DNA of 64,000 bases from an uncultured Prevotellaceae bacterium (GTDB lineage Bacteria > Bacteroidota > Bacteroidia > Bacteroidales > Bacteroidaceae). Below the pieces are notes generated by a model. The model was not told where the DNA came from and ran no database searches. It was given only the letters and a program-made list of their open reading frames with translations. Both the position numbers and the translations under genes were made by a program. Shown here piece by piece: positions 26,513-34,512 of the stretch. Where the stretch lies: assembly GCA_902786565.1 (NCBI GenBank), contig CADACW010000003.1, positions 32,049-96,048 on the forward strand, given 5' to 3'. Numbering within the stretch: position 1 is the first letter of the stretch; each line of letters opens with the position of its first letter.

Positions 26513-27334
26513 TCACTTCTCGGGGTACTTGCGACGGAACTCCTCGGCCTCCCGGGCCTTGGCGTCCAGTTCGGTCAATGCGCGCCAGCAGTCCTTATCA
26601 TAGACGGCCTGCTCCTTGGTGATGTCGCCGTCGGTAAGGGCGCGGATCTGCGCGTTCATCTGCTCCAGCCAGTTCACCGCTTTGCCCTGTACTACAGGGG
26701 CGGGCTTGAAGAAATGAGGGAAGAAATGCGACAGTCGCTTTTTCACATACGAGTACCACATCACCGTGCCGGTCAGTTCGGCGGCATCGAGGCTGGCAAT
26801 GCCGACACTCGAATCATACTGCCCAGCTGGATACAGCAGACGGGCCAGACCCAGGGCATACTTCTGTTCTTTGGTGGAGAGATAGCCCTGGTAGTATTTC
26901 TCCATCTGGAGATAGTCGTGGAACCGCACACCGTGCAGCAGGGCGTCGACAGCCTTGAACCCCTGAATGCTCTCCAACCGCACATTCATGGTCTCGTAGC
27001 TGTCGACATACTCCAGCTGCCGGATGAAGTCCTGAACCTGCCACGACTGAAGGAAAAAGAAATGACGCTTCTTTTTCCCGTCGGCAGAACCGACGGGAAC
27101 ACAGCACGTCCAGCCGCCGGGCGTGCGGCCCAGCACCTCTATGCCCGTGAACCGTATCAGCATCAGCGTTCGGCCCTCTACGGAGGAGTACATGCCGCTG
27201 CCTATGACGTGAAGCGCATAGCGAAGCTGCTCCTGGGTCATCTCAGACCAGGAGCGCGGACAGCTCAGGTGCAGCACACCGTCAGCCGACAAAGTGGAAG
27301 GCGCTGTCTTCGGCATGGTTCTCGTAGTGTTCAA
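26513..27334 (-). CDS. Connector-region protein, unknown
   Basis: A 273-residue protein that overlaps the upstream gene by 53 bases. Mostly helical, with a hydrophobic segment near 185-205 that is probably buried rather than membrane-spanning, and a charged C-terminus ending in KYPEK. It belongs to the block between portal and neck. I do not recognise it; a start at 27316 (MPKTAPST) is possible. Confidence 0.5.
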   Translation of the reverse strand: MNTTRTMPKTAPSTLSADGVLHLSCPRSWSEMTQEQLRYALHVIGSGMYSSVEGRTLMLIRFTGIEVLGRTPGGWTCCVPVGSADGKKKRHFFFLQSWQVQDFIRQLEYVDSYETMNVRLESIQGFKAVDALLHGVRFHDYLQMEKYYQGYLSTKEQKYALGLARLLYPAGQYDSSVGIASLDAAELTGTVMWYSYVKKRLSHFFPHFFKPAPVVQGKAVNWLEQMNAQIRALTDGDITKEQAVYDKDCWRALTELDAKAREAEEFRRKYPEK

Positions 27335-28118
27335 AATGGTTCAGACGGTAGCCCTCGCCGTCGGCATAGGTGGGATAGAGTGAAAGGTCTGCCTCCAGAC
27401 GGTTCTGTAGGCGCATGTAGGTCTCTTCCTTCAGGCGAGTGTCCTGCGCGATACAGGCTCCGATATACTGCTGGCACAGCATCACTATGGGGGCATTTTC
27501 CGTAGTTAGCGTGTGGCTGGTAAGCTGCTCCAGCAGTTCGTCCATGTAGGCATTGCCCATGTGCTTCCGGAGGAAGGCGTCTGCACTCAGCACCATGGGG
27601 AAGTTCTGGTCCCAGTCCTCCGGCTTCGGGTGGTTGATGCCCGCCCACTGCTCTAACTGTTGGAGGCAGAAAAAGAGTGTCTGCACCGCCCATGTGCGCT
27701 GCGGCTGGGTGTTCCATCCTGGCACATGGAAGAGACGGTCGAGCAGCGTGCCAAGCAACAGTCGCTCCTGACGGCGAAGCTGCCCGTCGAGCGCATCGAC
27801 GCGCTGCTTAGAGGCAGGCGCAGTGTCGTTCGTAGAGACCACACCGAAGCCGGTGTTGGTCAGCACCAGGTCAAGGCTACGCATCTCGCCCATGAAGGCG
27901 CGGACGCAGGCCAGACGCTTCACCGTCTGAACAAGCGCAGGATAGGCCAAAGCACCGTTTTCCACGGCCTGTGCGCCAATGTCGCCCAGCACCTGGCTCT
28001 CCAAGTAGGAAAGCTCGCTCTGTATCGCATCCTCCATCACGGCGAAGATGCTGCCTGAAGGCTCGCGTGCCGACGGCACGGCCTTCTCGAAATCATCCTT
28101 TGTTATTGTCAGGTTCAT
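27282..28118 (-). CDS. Head-tail adaptor-like protein
   Basis: A 278-residue helical protein encoded directly after the portal (26-base overlap). The segment with VKRLACVRAFMGEMRSLDL and a helical bundle matches the kind of uncharacterised adaptor found after portals in Bacteroidetes phages (DUF6712-like, from memory). It probably contacts the portal ring as a connector. Position is the main support. Confidence 0.5.
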   Translation of the reverse strand: MNLTITKDDFEKAVPSAREPSGSIFAVMEDAIQSELSYLESQVLGDIGAQAVENGALAYPALVQTVKRLACVRAFMGEMRSLDLVLTNTGFGVVSTNDTAPASKQRVDALDGQLRRQERLLLGTLLDRLFHVPGWNTQPQRTWAVQTLFFCLQQLEQWAGINHPKPEDWDQNFPMVLSADAFLRKHMGNAYMDELLEQLTSHTLTTENAPIVMLCQQYIGACIAQDTRLKEETYMRLQNRLEADLSLYPTYADGEGYRLNHFEHYENHAEDSAFHFVG

Positions 28119-29550
28119 TGTTGTTTCCTTTTATGTCAAACTCTTTGTTTTTGTCGAGCGTGGTCATCTCAATCATCGGCACGTCGATGTCGTATTTCTC
28201 ATCCCACCCGTTGAAGTGCATCATCACGTGGTAGGGCACCTCCATCACGTCGTGCCATGGCTTCTCTATCGACTGTTTCAGGTTGAACAGTTCGCGCTTG
28301 TCGCTGCCCGAGTTGTTCATCTGGCTCTTGCCCGGCGTGGCACCCACCATGTTCGGATGCACGCCCATGGCGAAGCACAGAGCGTTGGATGCTTCCACCA
28401 GGTCGTCGGCCCAGTCGCCACCCTCCTTCTTGTCCTCGCCCAGCGTGTAGATGCGAACCATGCGCACCTCCTTGCCGTCGATGACGGTGTCATAGCTGGT
28501 TATCCAAGCCTTGCCCGCATTCTCCGGCTTCGTGCAGAAGTCGGTGATGTCCTGGCGCTCCTTCTTGATGCGCGCCTTGCGCTTCTCAGGGTCGGTGATG
28601 CCCTCCTCGTTGCACACGTTGTTCCAGTAGTTCTTGTGTATCTCTATCTGGATGCGCGGCGCGGCGGTGTTCTTGATCATGAAGCGCTTGCCCGTGCCGA
28701 TGAGACGGTAGATGTCGTACCATGCATCCATGAAGATGCTGAAGTAGTAGGGCACCGGGTACAGCTGGCGGCCTACGGTGGGCACACGGCAGACGATGGC
28801 AAACGAGCGGTCGCTGGTCTGCGCCTTGGTAAGGCCCGTCTCGGGGTCGGGTTCCTTGCCCAGGCGAACAAGGAGGTCGCCCAGCGGGTCCACATCGTCG
28901 AGAAGGGGATAGACCTTCGCCGTCTCGGGGGGCGTGTGCCGCCAGTTGGCCACGATGACGTAGGGCGGCCGGCCTGTCTTACGGTCGCGGGGCGCAAAGC
29001 GGCAGTGGCACGCATCCTTATGCCGCAGCTGCACAATCTTAGAGCCGTCGCGGCTCAGCGTCAACACCAGCACCGAGAAGAAGAAATACTTCATGTCGGT
29101 GGCCTGCTCCCAGAACTGCAGGTGGATGGCGTTGCGCATACAGAAGCGGCGAATCTCAGGGTCGCTGGCACGCTTGGGTTTCCCGGCGGGTGAACCGTCG
29201 GGCGCGTTCCGCTCGAAGAACTGCAGGCCTTGGCCGTAGCAGGTCAGCGTGTTGAAGTTCTGGCACTGTGCCGTCACCATGTTCTTGCCGATGAGCGTCT
29301 GCACGTGGTAGGGAAGCATGTTGTCGCCACCCCATGGCACATATTCGTACTCACGCCCGCCTATGCCTATCTGCTGCGTCACGTCGTCGTTGTCAGCGTC
29401 GGCAAAGGTAGAGTAGGTGTCCTTGTCGTAGTGGCTGATTACCTCACTGCGCACGCCCTGCAGCGCGTTCACCACCGAGCACGGCATCAATTCGTATTGC
29501 TCGTAGTCGCCCGTCTGGCCTACTTTTATTAGGTCTTGTTTCTCGTTCAT
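28093..29550 (-). CDS. Portal protein
   Basis: A 485-residue protein with portal-like layout: a mixed alpha/beta N-terminal half, an aromatic stretch before a long helix (PVPYYFSIFMDAWYDIYRLIGTGKRFM, about 245-270), and a C-terminal segment HPNMVGATPGKSQMNNSG (about 400-420) followed by helices, as seen in Bacteroidetes phage portals. It forms the dodecameric ring for DNA entry and exit. Its distance from the terminase (about 9 kb, with lysis genes between) is unusual for a siphophage. Confidence 0.75.
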   Translation of the reverse strand: MNEKQDLIKVGQTGDYEQYELMPCSVVNALQGVRSEVISHYDKDTYSTFADADNDDVTQQIGIGGREYEYVPWGGDNMLPYHVQTLIGKNMVTAQCQNFNTLTCYGQGLQFFERNAPDGSPAGKPKRASDPEIRRFCMRNAIHLQFWEQATDMKYFFFSVLVLTLSRDGSKIVQLRHKDACHCRFAPRDRKTGRPPYVIVANWRHTPPETAKVYPLLDDVDPLGDLLVRLGKEPDPETGLTKAQTSDRSFAIVCRVPTVGRQLYPVPYYFSIFMDAWYDIYRLIGTGKRFMIKNTAAPRIQIEIHKNYWNNVCNEEGITDPEKRKARIKKERQDITDFCTKPENAGKAWITSYDTVIDGKEVRMVRIYTLGEDKKEGGDWADDLVEASNALCFAMGVHPNMVGATPGKSQMNNSGSDKRELFNLKQSIEKPWHDVMEVPYHVMMHFNGWDEKYDIDVPMIEMTTLDKNKEFDIKGNNNEPDNNKG

Positions 29551-29583
29551 ATCCCAATTTGTGAAATTCGTGTAATTCGTGGT

Positions 29584-29835
29584 CTAAAGATATATGCTTA
29601 GTCCGTTGATTTCAAAGATGAAGATGTCTGGTACCGTCCGTATCTGGTTCGACACGGGGTTGATGATCTTGTGCCAGCCTTTCTTCCATGAAGAGCTGCT
29701 GACGTACCAACCACGGTACTCCAGCACGTCGCCCGTCTGACCCTCCCACACACGGAGGTTCACCGTCTGCTTACGCTCGCGGGCCAGGTCGAGGATCTGC
29801 ATGGCCTCGTTGATATGTATGGCTCTCTTTTCCAT
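29584..29835 (-). CDS. Small protein upstream of portal
   Basis: An 83-residue product, start overlapping the previous stop by one base (TAATG). Helical N-terminus (HINEAMQILDLARERKQTV), then a beta-rich, Trp-rich end. No family recognised; possibly structural because it is coupled to the 29835 gene. Confidence 0.5.
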   Translation of the reverse strand: MEKRAIHINEAMQILDLARERKQTVNLRVWEGQTGDVLEYRGWYVSSSSWKKGWHKIINPVSNQIRTVPDIFIFEINGLSIYL

Positions 29836-30854
29836 TAATTGAAGGTGTTGTCGAAGGTGTTGTCAAAAATGCGCCCAGCACGTAGCAGCTGCACCACGTT
29901 ATGGTTGCGCTGCGCATACTGGTAGGTGAAGGTGAAGCGGGGTATCTCCGCATCGTCGTTGCTGTGCTCGCTTTTCGACTCGGTGATGAGCAAATCCTTG
30001 CCCACGTTGGGGTTGCCGTTCTTGAAGTTCACGATGCGCACGGAGTCCGAGCGGAACACTTCGTCCCACCAGTTGGCCATTGCCGTGTTCAGCGGCCCCG
30101 TGTCGGCCTTGAAGCTGCGCGTCTCGTCAATCTTGTAGTTGCGCTGCAGCCGACCCACGTAGGCCATGCTCCGCTTGTAGCTCGGGTCAACCTTGTGGAT
30201 GCCGGTGCAGTAGGCCAGTTCGTCAAGGCCGAAGCTGTTGACGAAACAGAGGATGGGCGCACAGTCGGGCGCCGACAGGTCCAGCTCGTAGTCCTGGGTG
30301 CGGCTGCCGCACGTCACCCTGTAGCACACGAGCGTCTTACCCGTGGCCACGAAGTTGTCGGGACTCACGTCGAGCGTCCTGTAGCCCGTGCCGCTCTGCA
30401 CCACGGAGGGCGTGAACTGCGCCGTGGTGCCGTCGCTGTACTCGGCGGTGCAGGCGGCGGTCTCGCTGCCCGGCGTGTGCAGGTACTCCAGACGCCCCAG
30501 GGCGGTCTGCTTCGTGCCCATTAGGATGGAGAGGAAATGATTCGCGAGGAAGTTCTCGGCGGTCTCGTCGCCGAAGTCGGCCTGACAGTACACCACCTGA
30601 GTGCTCGCGCTGAAAATCTGCGTCTCGGCCTCGTTGGCGGCGGTGATGCTCAGCGTCACCGTCTGGCGTTGGCGGGCGTAGGGTGTCACCAGGTCGCTCA
30701 GTTCCTCCAAGGTGATGACACCTGAAACGGGCCACAGCCATTCCTGATAGACCTGAGTGCCGTCGATGCTGATGGTGACAAGCGCCTTCGCCGACGTGCT
30801 CACAGTCACGTCGGGGATACTGCACGAAAATTCCTTGCTTCTGAGTGTTGCCAT
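29835..30854 (-). CDS. Virion structural protein, unknown
   Basis: A 339-residue, Ser/Thr-rich beta protein. Cys residues near 130-230 are more frequent than in its neighbours. A TACCTTTG box lies 21 bases upstream (30875-30882), after a 100-base gap, so it may head the portal transcript. The last residues repeat FDNTFDNTFN. It could be a fibre or distal-tail subunit; no domain recognised. Confidence 0.5.
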   Translation of the reverse strand: MATLRSKEFSCSIPDVTVSTSAKALVTISIDGTQVYQEWLWPVSGVITLEELSDLVTPYARQRQTVTLSITAANEAETQIFSASTQVVYCQADFGDETAENFLANHFLSILMGTKQTALGRLEYLHTPGSETAACTAEYSDGTTAQFTPSVVQSGTGYRTLDVSPDNFVATGKTLVCYRVTCGSRTQDYELDLSAPDCAPILCFVNSFGLDELAYCTGIHKVDPSYKRSMAYVGRLQRNYKIDETRSFKADTGPLNTAMANWWDEVFRSDSVRIVNFKNGNPNVGKDLLITESKSEHSNDDAEIPRFTFTYQYAQRNHNVVQLLRAGRIFDNTFDNTFN

Positions 30855-30874
30855 GATGCTGCCTTCGTTTTGTG

Positions 30875-30882
30875 CAAAGGTA
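30875..30882 (-). promoter_or_regulatory. -7 box for the portal block
   Basis: TACCTTTG on the complement 21 bases before the ATG at 30854. Confidence 0.45.
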
Positions 30883-30980
30883 GCAACACACAGACAAGCC
30901 TAAAACTACAAAGGGCGGCGCGTCATCGCGACGCACCACCCCCAAGAGACGTAAAATGTAAAAAATGTGTTGTCTGTATC

Positions 30981-31247
30981 CTACACCTGCCGCCAGATGG
31001 CCCATACTACGGAGCCGTCCTGCTCGGTGGTGGTGCTGTAGTCGTGGTCGGTCATGTAGGCCACGATGGTCTCGGTGCTCAAAGTGAGCATCGGCATCAG
31101 ATCGTCCATAATCTGGAGCGATGTCTTGTTCTCCTGGATGTAGCCCGTCTTGGGCAGGGGGCTACGGAACAGGAAATAGCTGTCGAGCAGCTGCTGCGCA
31201 AACTGCTCGTTGCGGTCCTGCTGCCGCTCAGTCTCGTTGTGGTTCAT
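30981..31247 (-). CDS. Hypothetical protein
   Basis: About 88 residues from MNHNETERQQ; an alternative start at 31265 adds six residues and lengthens the overlap with the upstream gene. Acidic and Gln-rich at the N-terminus, then helix and a Trp-containing C-terminus. Part of the cluster led by the switch region. Function unknown. Confidence 0.5.
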   Translation of the reverse strand: MNHNETERQQDRNEQFAQQLLDSYFLFRSPLPKTGYIQENKTSLQIMDDLMPMLTLSTETIVAYMTDHDYSTTTEQDGSVVWAIWRQV

Positions 31248-31467
31248 AGCCAAGTGTCTTTTCAAGTTTCTCGAATTGTCTGCGTATCAGTTCCAGGTCA
31301 CGCGCAAAGCGGAAGAACTCCCAAAGGTTGTCATCGCCGTAGGCCGACTGCTTCAGCGCTTCCTCGGCATTGCCCAGCTTCACGATGATAGCGTCCACGT
31401 TGCCGGCAGAGCAAAGCTCGCTGATGGCGGCCACGTTCTCAGAGGTCATCATAATATCGGCACTCAT
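31228..31467 (-). CDS. Hypothetical protein, helical
   Basis: A 79-residue product starting at MSADIMM, with ATGA overlap of the 31464 stop; the longer frame upstream is antisense-like noise. Two helices dominate (about 10-30 and 48-75), the second with heptad spacing (LELIRRQFEKLEKTL), so it may dimerise. It is coupled to the membrane protein before it. Function unknown. Confidence 0.6.
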   Translation of the reverse strand: MSADIMMTSENVAAISELCSAGNVDAIIVKLGNAEEALKQSAYGDDNLWEFFRFARDLELIRRQFEKLEKTLGYEPQRD

Positions 31468-31736
31468 AGACCACCTCCTTCCACCATCCTGATGATTCCA
31501 CATACCACGTTGCCCAGCAGCTCCGGCAAGCCGCATACCAGCATAACCAGAAGCCCGAAGAGGGCCGTGAAGGACAGTCCCTGAAGGGAGAAGTGCCAGG
31601 GCGTGAAGCCCGCGATCTGGCAGAATTGGCTCTGCTCGATGGCACGGTCGAACCGCGCACGCCAGTTCTTTACAATCCTTTCCACTCTGGAAAGAACCGA
31701 GGGCTGAACCTGCCCGAGTTGAATTACATTTTGCAT
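31464..31736 (-). CDS. Small membrane protein behind the RNA-switch leader
   Basis: A 90-residue product beginning MQNVIQLG. One or two transmembrane helices lie at about residues 54-85 (ALFGLLVMLVCGLPELLG and the segment after it). The ATG begins 5 bases after the last copy of a 15-nt element that has a complementary copy in the leader, so its translation may be controlled. With the 31228 and 30981 genes it forms a coupled group of unknown role; a holin-like or exclusion function is possible. Confidence 0.6.
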   Translation of the reverse strand: MQNVIQLGQVQPSVLSRVERIVKNWRARFDRAIEQSQFCQIAGFTPWHFSLQGLSFTALFGLLVMLVCGLPELLGNVVCGIIRMVEGGGL

Positions 31737-31740
31737 ATTG

Positions 31741-31961
31741 CACTATCTTGTAAGCTTACCAGCGAACCGCACTGGCGCGGAGACAGAGAAACGGCTGCAC
31801 TTCCCGTTGCTTACAAGATAGTGACTCACCCAGAGGGCAGTTAATCTTACGAGAAGGCAGCCGTTAAGAGTAGTTACTCTGAAGGCATAAAAAATGCCCG
31901 GCAATTGTTGCTGAGCGTCTGACGTGCGCCCTGCCGAGTGGATTACCACTATCTTGTAAGC
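31741..31961 (-). promoter_or_regulatory. Leader with a 15-nt element in three copies (possible RNA switch)
   Basis: In the complement strand, GCTTACAAGATAGTG occurs at the 5' end of the transcript (31947-31961) and again just before the ATG at 31736 (31741-31755); its exact complement lies between them (31809-31823). The middle copy can pair with either outer copy, not both. Smaller hairpins (AGAGTA/TACTCT at 31867-31880, AACGG/CCGTT near 31793-31806) fill the rest. Confidence 0.65.
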
Positions 31962-31966
31962 GGGTG

Positions 31967-31997
31967 CAAAGGTACAAAGAAAAAGCGGAACCAACAA
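31967..31997 (-). promoter_or_regulatory. Promoter of the switch leader
   Basis: On the complement TTG (31995-31997), 20-bp spacer, TACCTTTG (31967-31974), then CACCCG and the first copy of the 15-nt element. Confidence 0.7.
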
Positions 31998-32008
31998 GAG
32001 ATTCCGCT
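31976..32008 (-). terminator. Terminator after the BspA-like gene
   Basis: On the complement AGCGGAA and TTCCGCT (7 bp, perfect) enclose an 11-nt loop, followed by TTTTTCTTTG. It overlaps the promoter of the next unit. Confidence 0.8.
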
Positions 32009-32034
32009 AATTTCTATGCTTATTTAGACATAGT

Positions 32035-32949
32035 TTATTTTCTATGGATAATTGTTTTTGCTGTCCCCTCCTTACTTACGACAACATTTACACCTGGCTC
32101 TAAATTATCGCGGCGTACACCATTGAGGTTATAAATCCCCGCCTTTGGTATGTTATCCGTCCGCACAGTCTCTATGTTTGAAAGTTCATTAATGCTTCTG
32201 ATATTCTTAAACATTCCCCAATCTTTGTTGCTTTTGTATTCTTCAACGCATTCGTCAGGAACGTAAAGGAAACATTCTCTTAAAACTTTATTATCAACAC
32301 TATTAATAACAAGAGTTGGAGGAGTATTTGCCCTTACAACGAGCGTAGTTAAATTCGGAGCGGTATCGAAGCCTCCGACAAACCACACCGTGGAAGGAAT
32401 GTCAAGTTCCGAAACTTCAGTTTCCCAGAAGGCATAAGAACTTATATATTTAACTCCTTCTGGAATGACATATTTTGGACTTGCTTTCTTTGACGGATAT
32501 ATAATCAGTTTCGACTTATACTTATCATAGAGCACACCTTCGTCATCAGACAAATAATTGCAATCAGACGCATCAATATACTCAAGATTTGGACAACCAT
32601 AAAAAGCCAAAGGGTCAACTACCTGTGCATGGGGATTAAGTTTTATTTTTGAGAATGAACCGTAAATGCAATAGGGTTTCAAAACTTTCACATAAAAGCC
32701 TAACTTGATAGATGAGATACCCTCTCCATTTCCGAAAGCACTCTTACTTATTTCTGTTACCCTATATTTTATCCCTCCGATTTCAACTTCATCAGGTATT
32801 ACGATGTCTCCTGATGCTATACTTCCTTCAGAAACGGCAACTTCATATATCGGCTGATAATTAATGCCATCAAAAGTAGATGTTGGCGTTTGAGAAAAAC
32901 CAACAGCACAGTAAAAGGCCAGCAAGATAAACAAACCAATTATCTTCAT
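32035..32949 (-). CDS. BspA-like leucine-rich-repeat surface protein (moron)
   Basis: A 304-residue secreted protein: signal peptide (about 1-19, ending GFSQ), then LRR_5/BspA-type repeats from about 55 to 240 (DLPSTV-, IPEGVKYISSYAF- and VVRANTPP-type turns), and a C-terminal tail (NLNGVRRDNLEPG onward) like those of secreted Bacteroidetes proteins. It has no role in virion assembly and is much AT-richer than the phage around it (bases 32641-32700 are 30% GC). With its own promoter and terminators on both sides it is a typical moron, likely changing the lysogen's surface. BspA relatives bind host matrix or other bacteria. Confidence 0.8.
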   Translation of the reverse strand: MKIIGLFILLAFYCAVGFSQTPTSTFDGINYQPIYEVAVSEGSIASGDIVIPDEVEIGGIKYRVTEISKSAFGNGEGISSIKLGFYVKVLKPYCIYGSFSKIKLNPHAQVVDPLAFYGCPNLEYIDASDCNYLSDDEGVLYDKYKSKLIIYPSKKASPKYVIPEGVKYISSYAFWETEVSELDIPSTVWFVGGFDTAPNLTTLVVRANTPPTLVINSVDNKVLRECFLYVPDECVEEYKSNKDWGMFKNIRSINELSNIETVRTDNIPKAGIYNLNGVRRDNLEPGVNVVVSKEGTAKTIIHRK

Positions 32950-32954
32950 GCCTA

Positions 32955-33056
32955 TTAAATACTCACGCCTTTCTGTCTGTTAAAGTGACGTACTGCAAAC
33001 AGAAGCCCAGCGAGGCAAATAGCAGCCATAATCAAAAATGTGTATGCCAGATTCAT
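32955..33056 (-). CDS. 33-residue membrane peptide
   Basis: ATG at 33056, stop at 32955-32957. A single hydrophobic helix (AYTFLIMAAICLAGLLFAV) with a basic end. It lies between the moron membrane gene and the BspA-like gene with short gaps on both sides, which supports a real gene although it is short. Confidence 0.5.
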   Translation of the reverse strand: MNLAYTFLIMAAICLAGLLFAVRHFNRQKGVSI

Positions 33057-33068
33057 AGTTTTAACCTC

Positions 33069-33341
33069 CTATTTTTTATTAGATTTACGTATCAAGTATA
33101 TTCCACTTATAACGAAAACGATAACGGCTGTAAAGCCCGATATGGCCAACGGCCAATATTCTATTTCCTGGTTCACCAGTCCGGCCAGCAGAACACCTCC
33201 AATAATCAGTTTCGCAACATCAAGGCAGAAATCTCCCATCTTGGAAGCGACTTCGTTCTTCTCTTTCTCCTTCACCTCTGGCAGCTCCAGCTGCTTGTTT
33301 AGGGTGTTCTGCGGCTTATTTTTCTCTCTTCGTGTGCTCAT
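33069..33341 (-). CDS. Two-helix membrane protein of the moron unit
   Basis: I choose the ATG at 33341 (MSTRREKNK) because the promoter box at 33350-33357 lies just upstream and would be inside the longer frame. The 90 residues give a basic N-terminus and two transmembrane helices (about 41-58 and 64-84), ending RKSNKK. It resembles small Bacteroidetes proteins of the DUF6722 type from memory. First gene of the moron unit; role unknown. Confidence 0.6.
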   Translation of the reverse strand: MSTRREKNKPQNTLNKQLELPEVKEKEKNEVASKMGDFCLDVAKLIIGGVLLAGLVNQEIEYWPLAISGFTAVIVFVISGIYLIRKSNKK

Positions 33342-33349
33342 TGTGGGTG

Positions 33350-33410
33350 CAAAGTTAATGCTTTTCTCCGAATCTTGCAAATTTACTTAGTATTTTTCTT
33401 AGTAAAATTG
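33350..33410 (-). promoter_or_regulatory. Moron promoter with operator-like repeats
   Basis: On the complement TTTG (33378-33381), 20-bp spacer, TAACTTTG (33350-33357). The -33 box overlaps CAAATTTACTTAG (33378-33390), and CTTAGTAAAATTG follows at 33398-33410; both match, with one change each, the element at 53680-53692 and 53705-53717. Confidence 0.7.
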
Positions 33411-33437
33411 AAAAAAGCCTGGCAAGACGCTTACCAG
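33411..33437 (-). terminator. Terminator of the lysis operon
   Basis: On the complement CTGGTAAG and CTTGCCAG (8 bp, one G:U) enclose a 3-nt loop; a run of six T follows at 33416-33411. It overlaps the stop of the 33431 gene. Confidence 0.7.
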
Positions 33438-33871
33438 ACTTTCCATTTGTTTATGATGATTCGTATGAGAAAAAAGATTGCAGCGGCGGCCACCATCCAG
33501 AGGAGCGTGCTGCCCAGGCGCTGCTTCACCAGCTGCCAGCGGTTGGGCGGCTTCTCCACCTCCTTGACCACGGTGATGGTGTCGCGCTGGATGAAGGAGT
33601 CCACGCGCAGACGGTCGCGCCAGCGGTCACGATAGACAATGTTGTATTTCTCGATGAACACCGTGTCGCCACGCTGCACGATGCAGATGCTGTCGTGCAC
33701 AAAGATGGAGTCGCGCAACGAGGTAGTGTCTTGTCTGTGGACGAACACCTCGTGATATTCGGGCACAGTAACAATACGTGTGGATGTACAACTGCTCATA
33801 GTAAGCAAACAGGCGCAAGTGCAGAACAACCACAGTAAGATTGCGGAGTAACAGGCAATTTTCCATTTCAT
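33431..33871 (-). CDS. Predicted unimolecular spanin
   Basis: A 146-residue protein with a lipoprotein signal whose lipobox ends at Cys28 (LTMSSC) and a C-terminal transmembrane helix (about 122-140, LLWMVAAAAIFFLIRIII). Between them lies a strand-rich region with repeated Asp/Arg/Val. An outer-membrane lipid anchor plus an inner-membrane helix in one chain is the layout of unimolecular spanins, which disrupt the outer membrane at the end of lysis. It directly follows the amidase (4-base overlap). Homology not shown; the architecture is the evidence. Confidence 0.65.
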   Translation of the reverse strand: MKWKIACYSAILLWLFCTCACLLTMSSCTSTRIVTVPEYHEVFVHRQDTTSLRDSIFVHDSICIVQRGDTVFIEKYNIVYRDRWRDRLRVDSFIQRDTITVVKEVEKPPNRWQLVKQRLGSTLLWMVAAAAIFFLIRIIINKWKVW

Positions 33872-34512
33872 AAGCTCTCGATATATTTGATGATTCCTTC
33901 TACGTGGAGCCGCTCGATGATGTGGCGGCCTTCGTCTGAGAGCAGCAGGTCGCAGTCATCCAGGTTGTCCATAAAGAGATTCTCGGTGAGCACCGCCGGA
34001 CAGAGCGTGTTGTCGAGCACGTAGAGCTGCTGCGGCCAGTATTTCAGCTTCGCCGTGGGCTGGCGTATCTTCAGCCCGTTGGTCTTGGCGGCGTCGAAGA
34101 GACACCCGGCCAGCATCTTGCTGCGCTCTGAGGCCTTCGAGCCCACGCACACCTGCCAGCCGTTGGCCTTGTGCCACTGGCCGTCGCTGACTGAAGCATT
34201 CACATGGATGCTGACATAGACCACGCGCCTTGCGCCTCTCTGGCGGCACAGCTCGTTCACAAAGTTCACGCGCATGGCCAGCTCGCGGCTGCGCTCCTGT
34301 TTCACCGACTGCGACTGCATCGACTTCTCCAGATCGAGCGGTTCGAAGTCTATCTCCGCTTGTATGCCGTATGAGCGCAGCTTCACGGCAATCTCCCGGC
34401 ACAGTTCACGGCTATAGACGGCCTCGCCCAGACGCCCGTCCGGGCTCTGCTTCCCTGGCTCACGCAACCGGTGGGCAGTGCCCAATATCACAAGTATCTC
34501 ACTCAGCTTCAT
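33868..34512 (-). CDS. N-acetylmuramoyl-L-alanine amidase (endolysin)
   Basis: A 214-residue amidase of the Amidase_3 fold. Zinc ligands and catalytic residues are visible: His14 (GTAHR), Glu30 (GRLGEAV), His103 (SIHVNA) and Glu177 (LTENLF). The family cuts the bond between MurNAc and the peptide stem. There is no signal peptide, so export needs the holin encoded upstream (14-base overlap). It forms the lysis cassette with the holin and predicted spanin. Confidence 0.88.
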   Translation of the reverse strand: MKLSEILVILGTAHRLREPGKQSPDGRLGEAVYSRELCREIAVKLRSYGIQAEIDFEPLDLEKSMQSQSVKQERSRELAMRVNFVNELCRQRGARRVVYVSIHVNASVSDGQWHKANGWQVCVGSKASERSKMLAGCLFDAAKTNGLKIRQPTAKLKYWPQQLYVLDNTLCPAVLTENLFMDNLDDCDLLLSDEGRHIIERLHVEGIIKYIESL

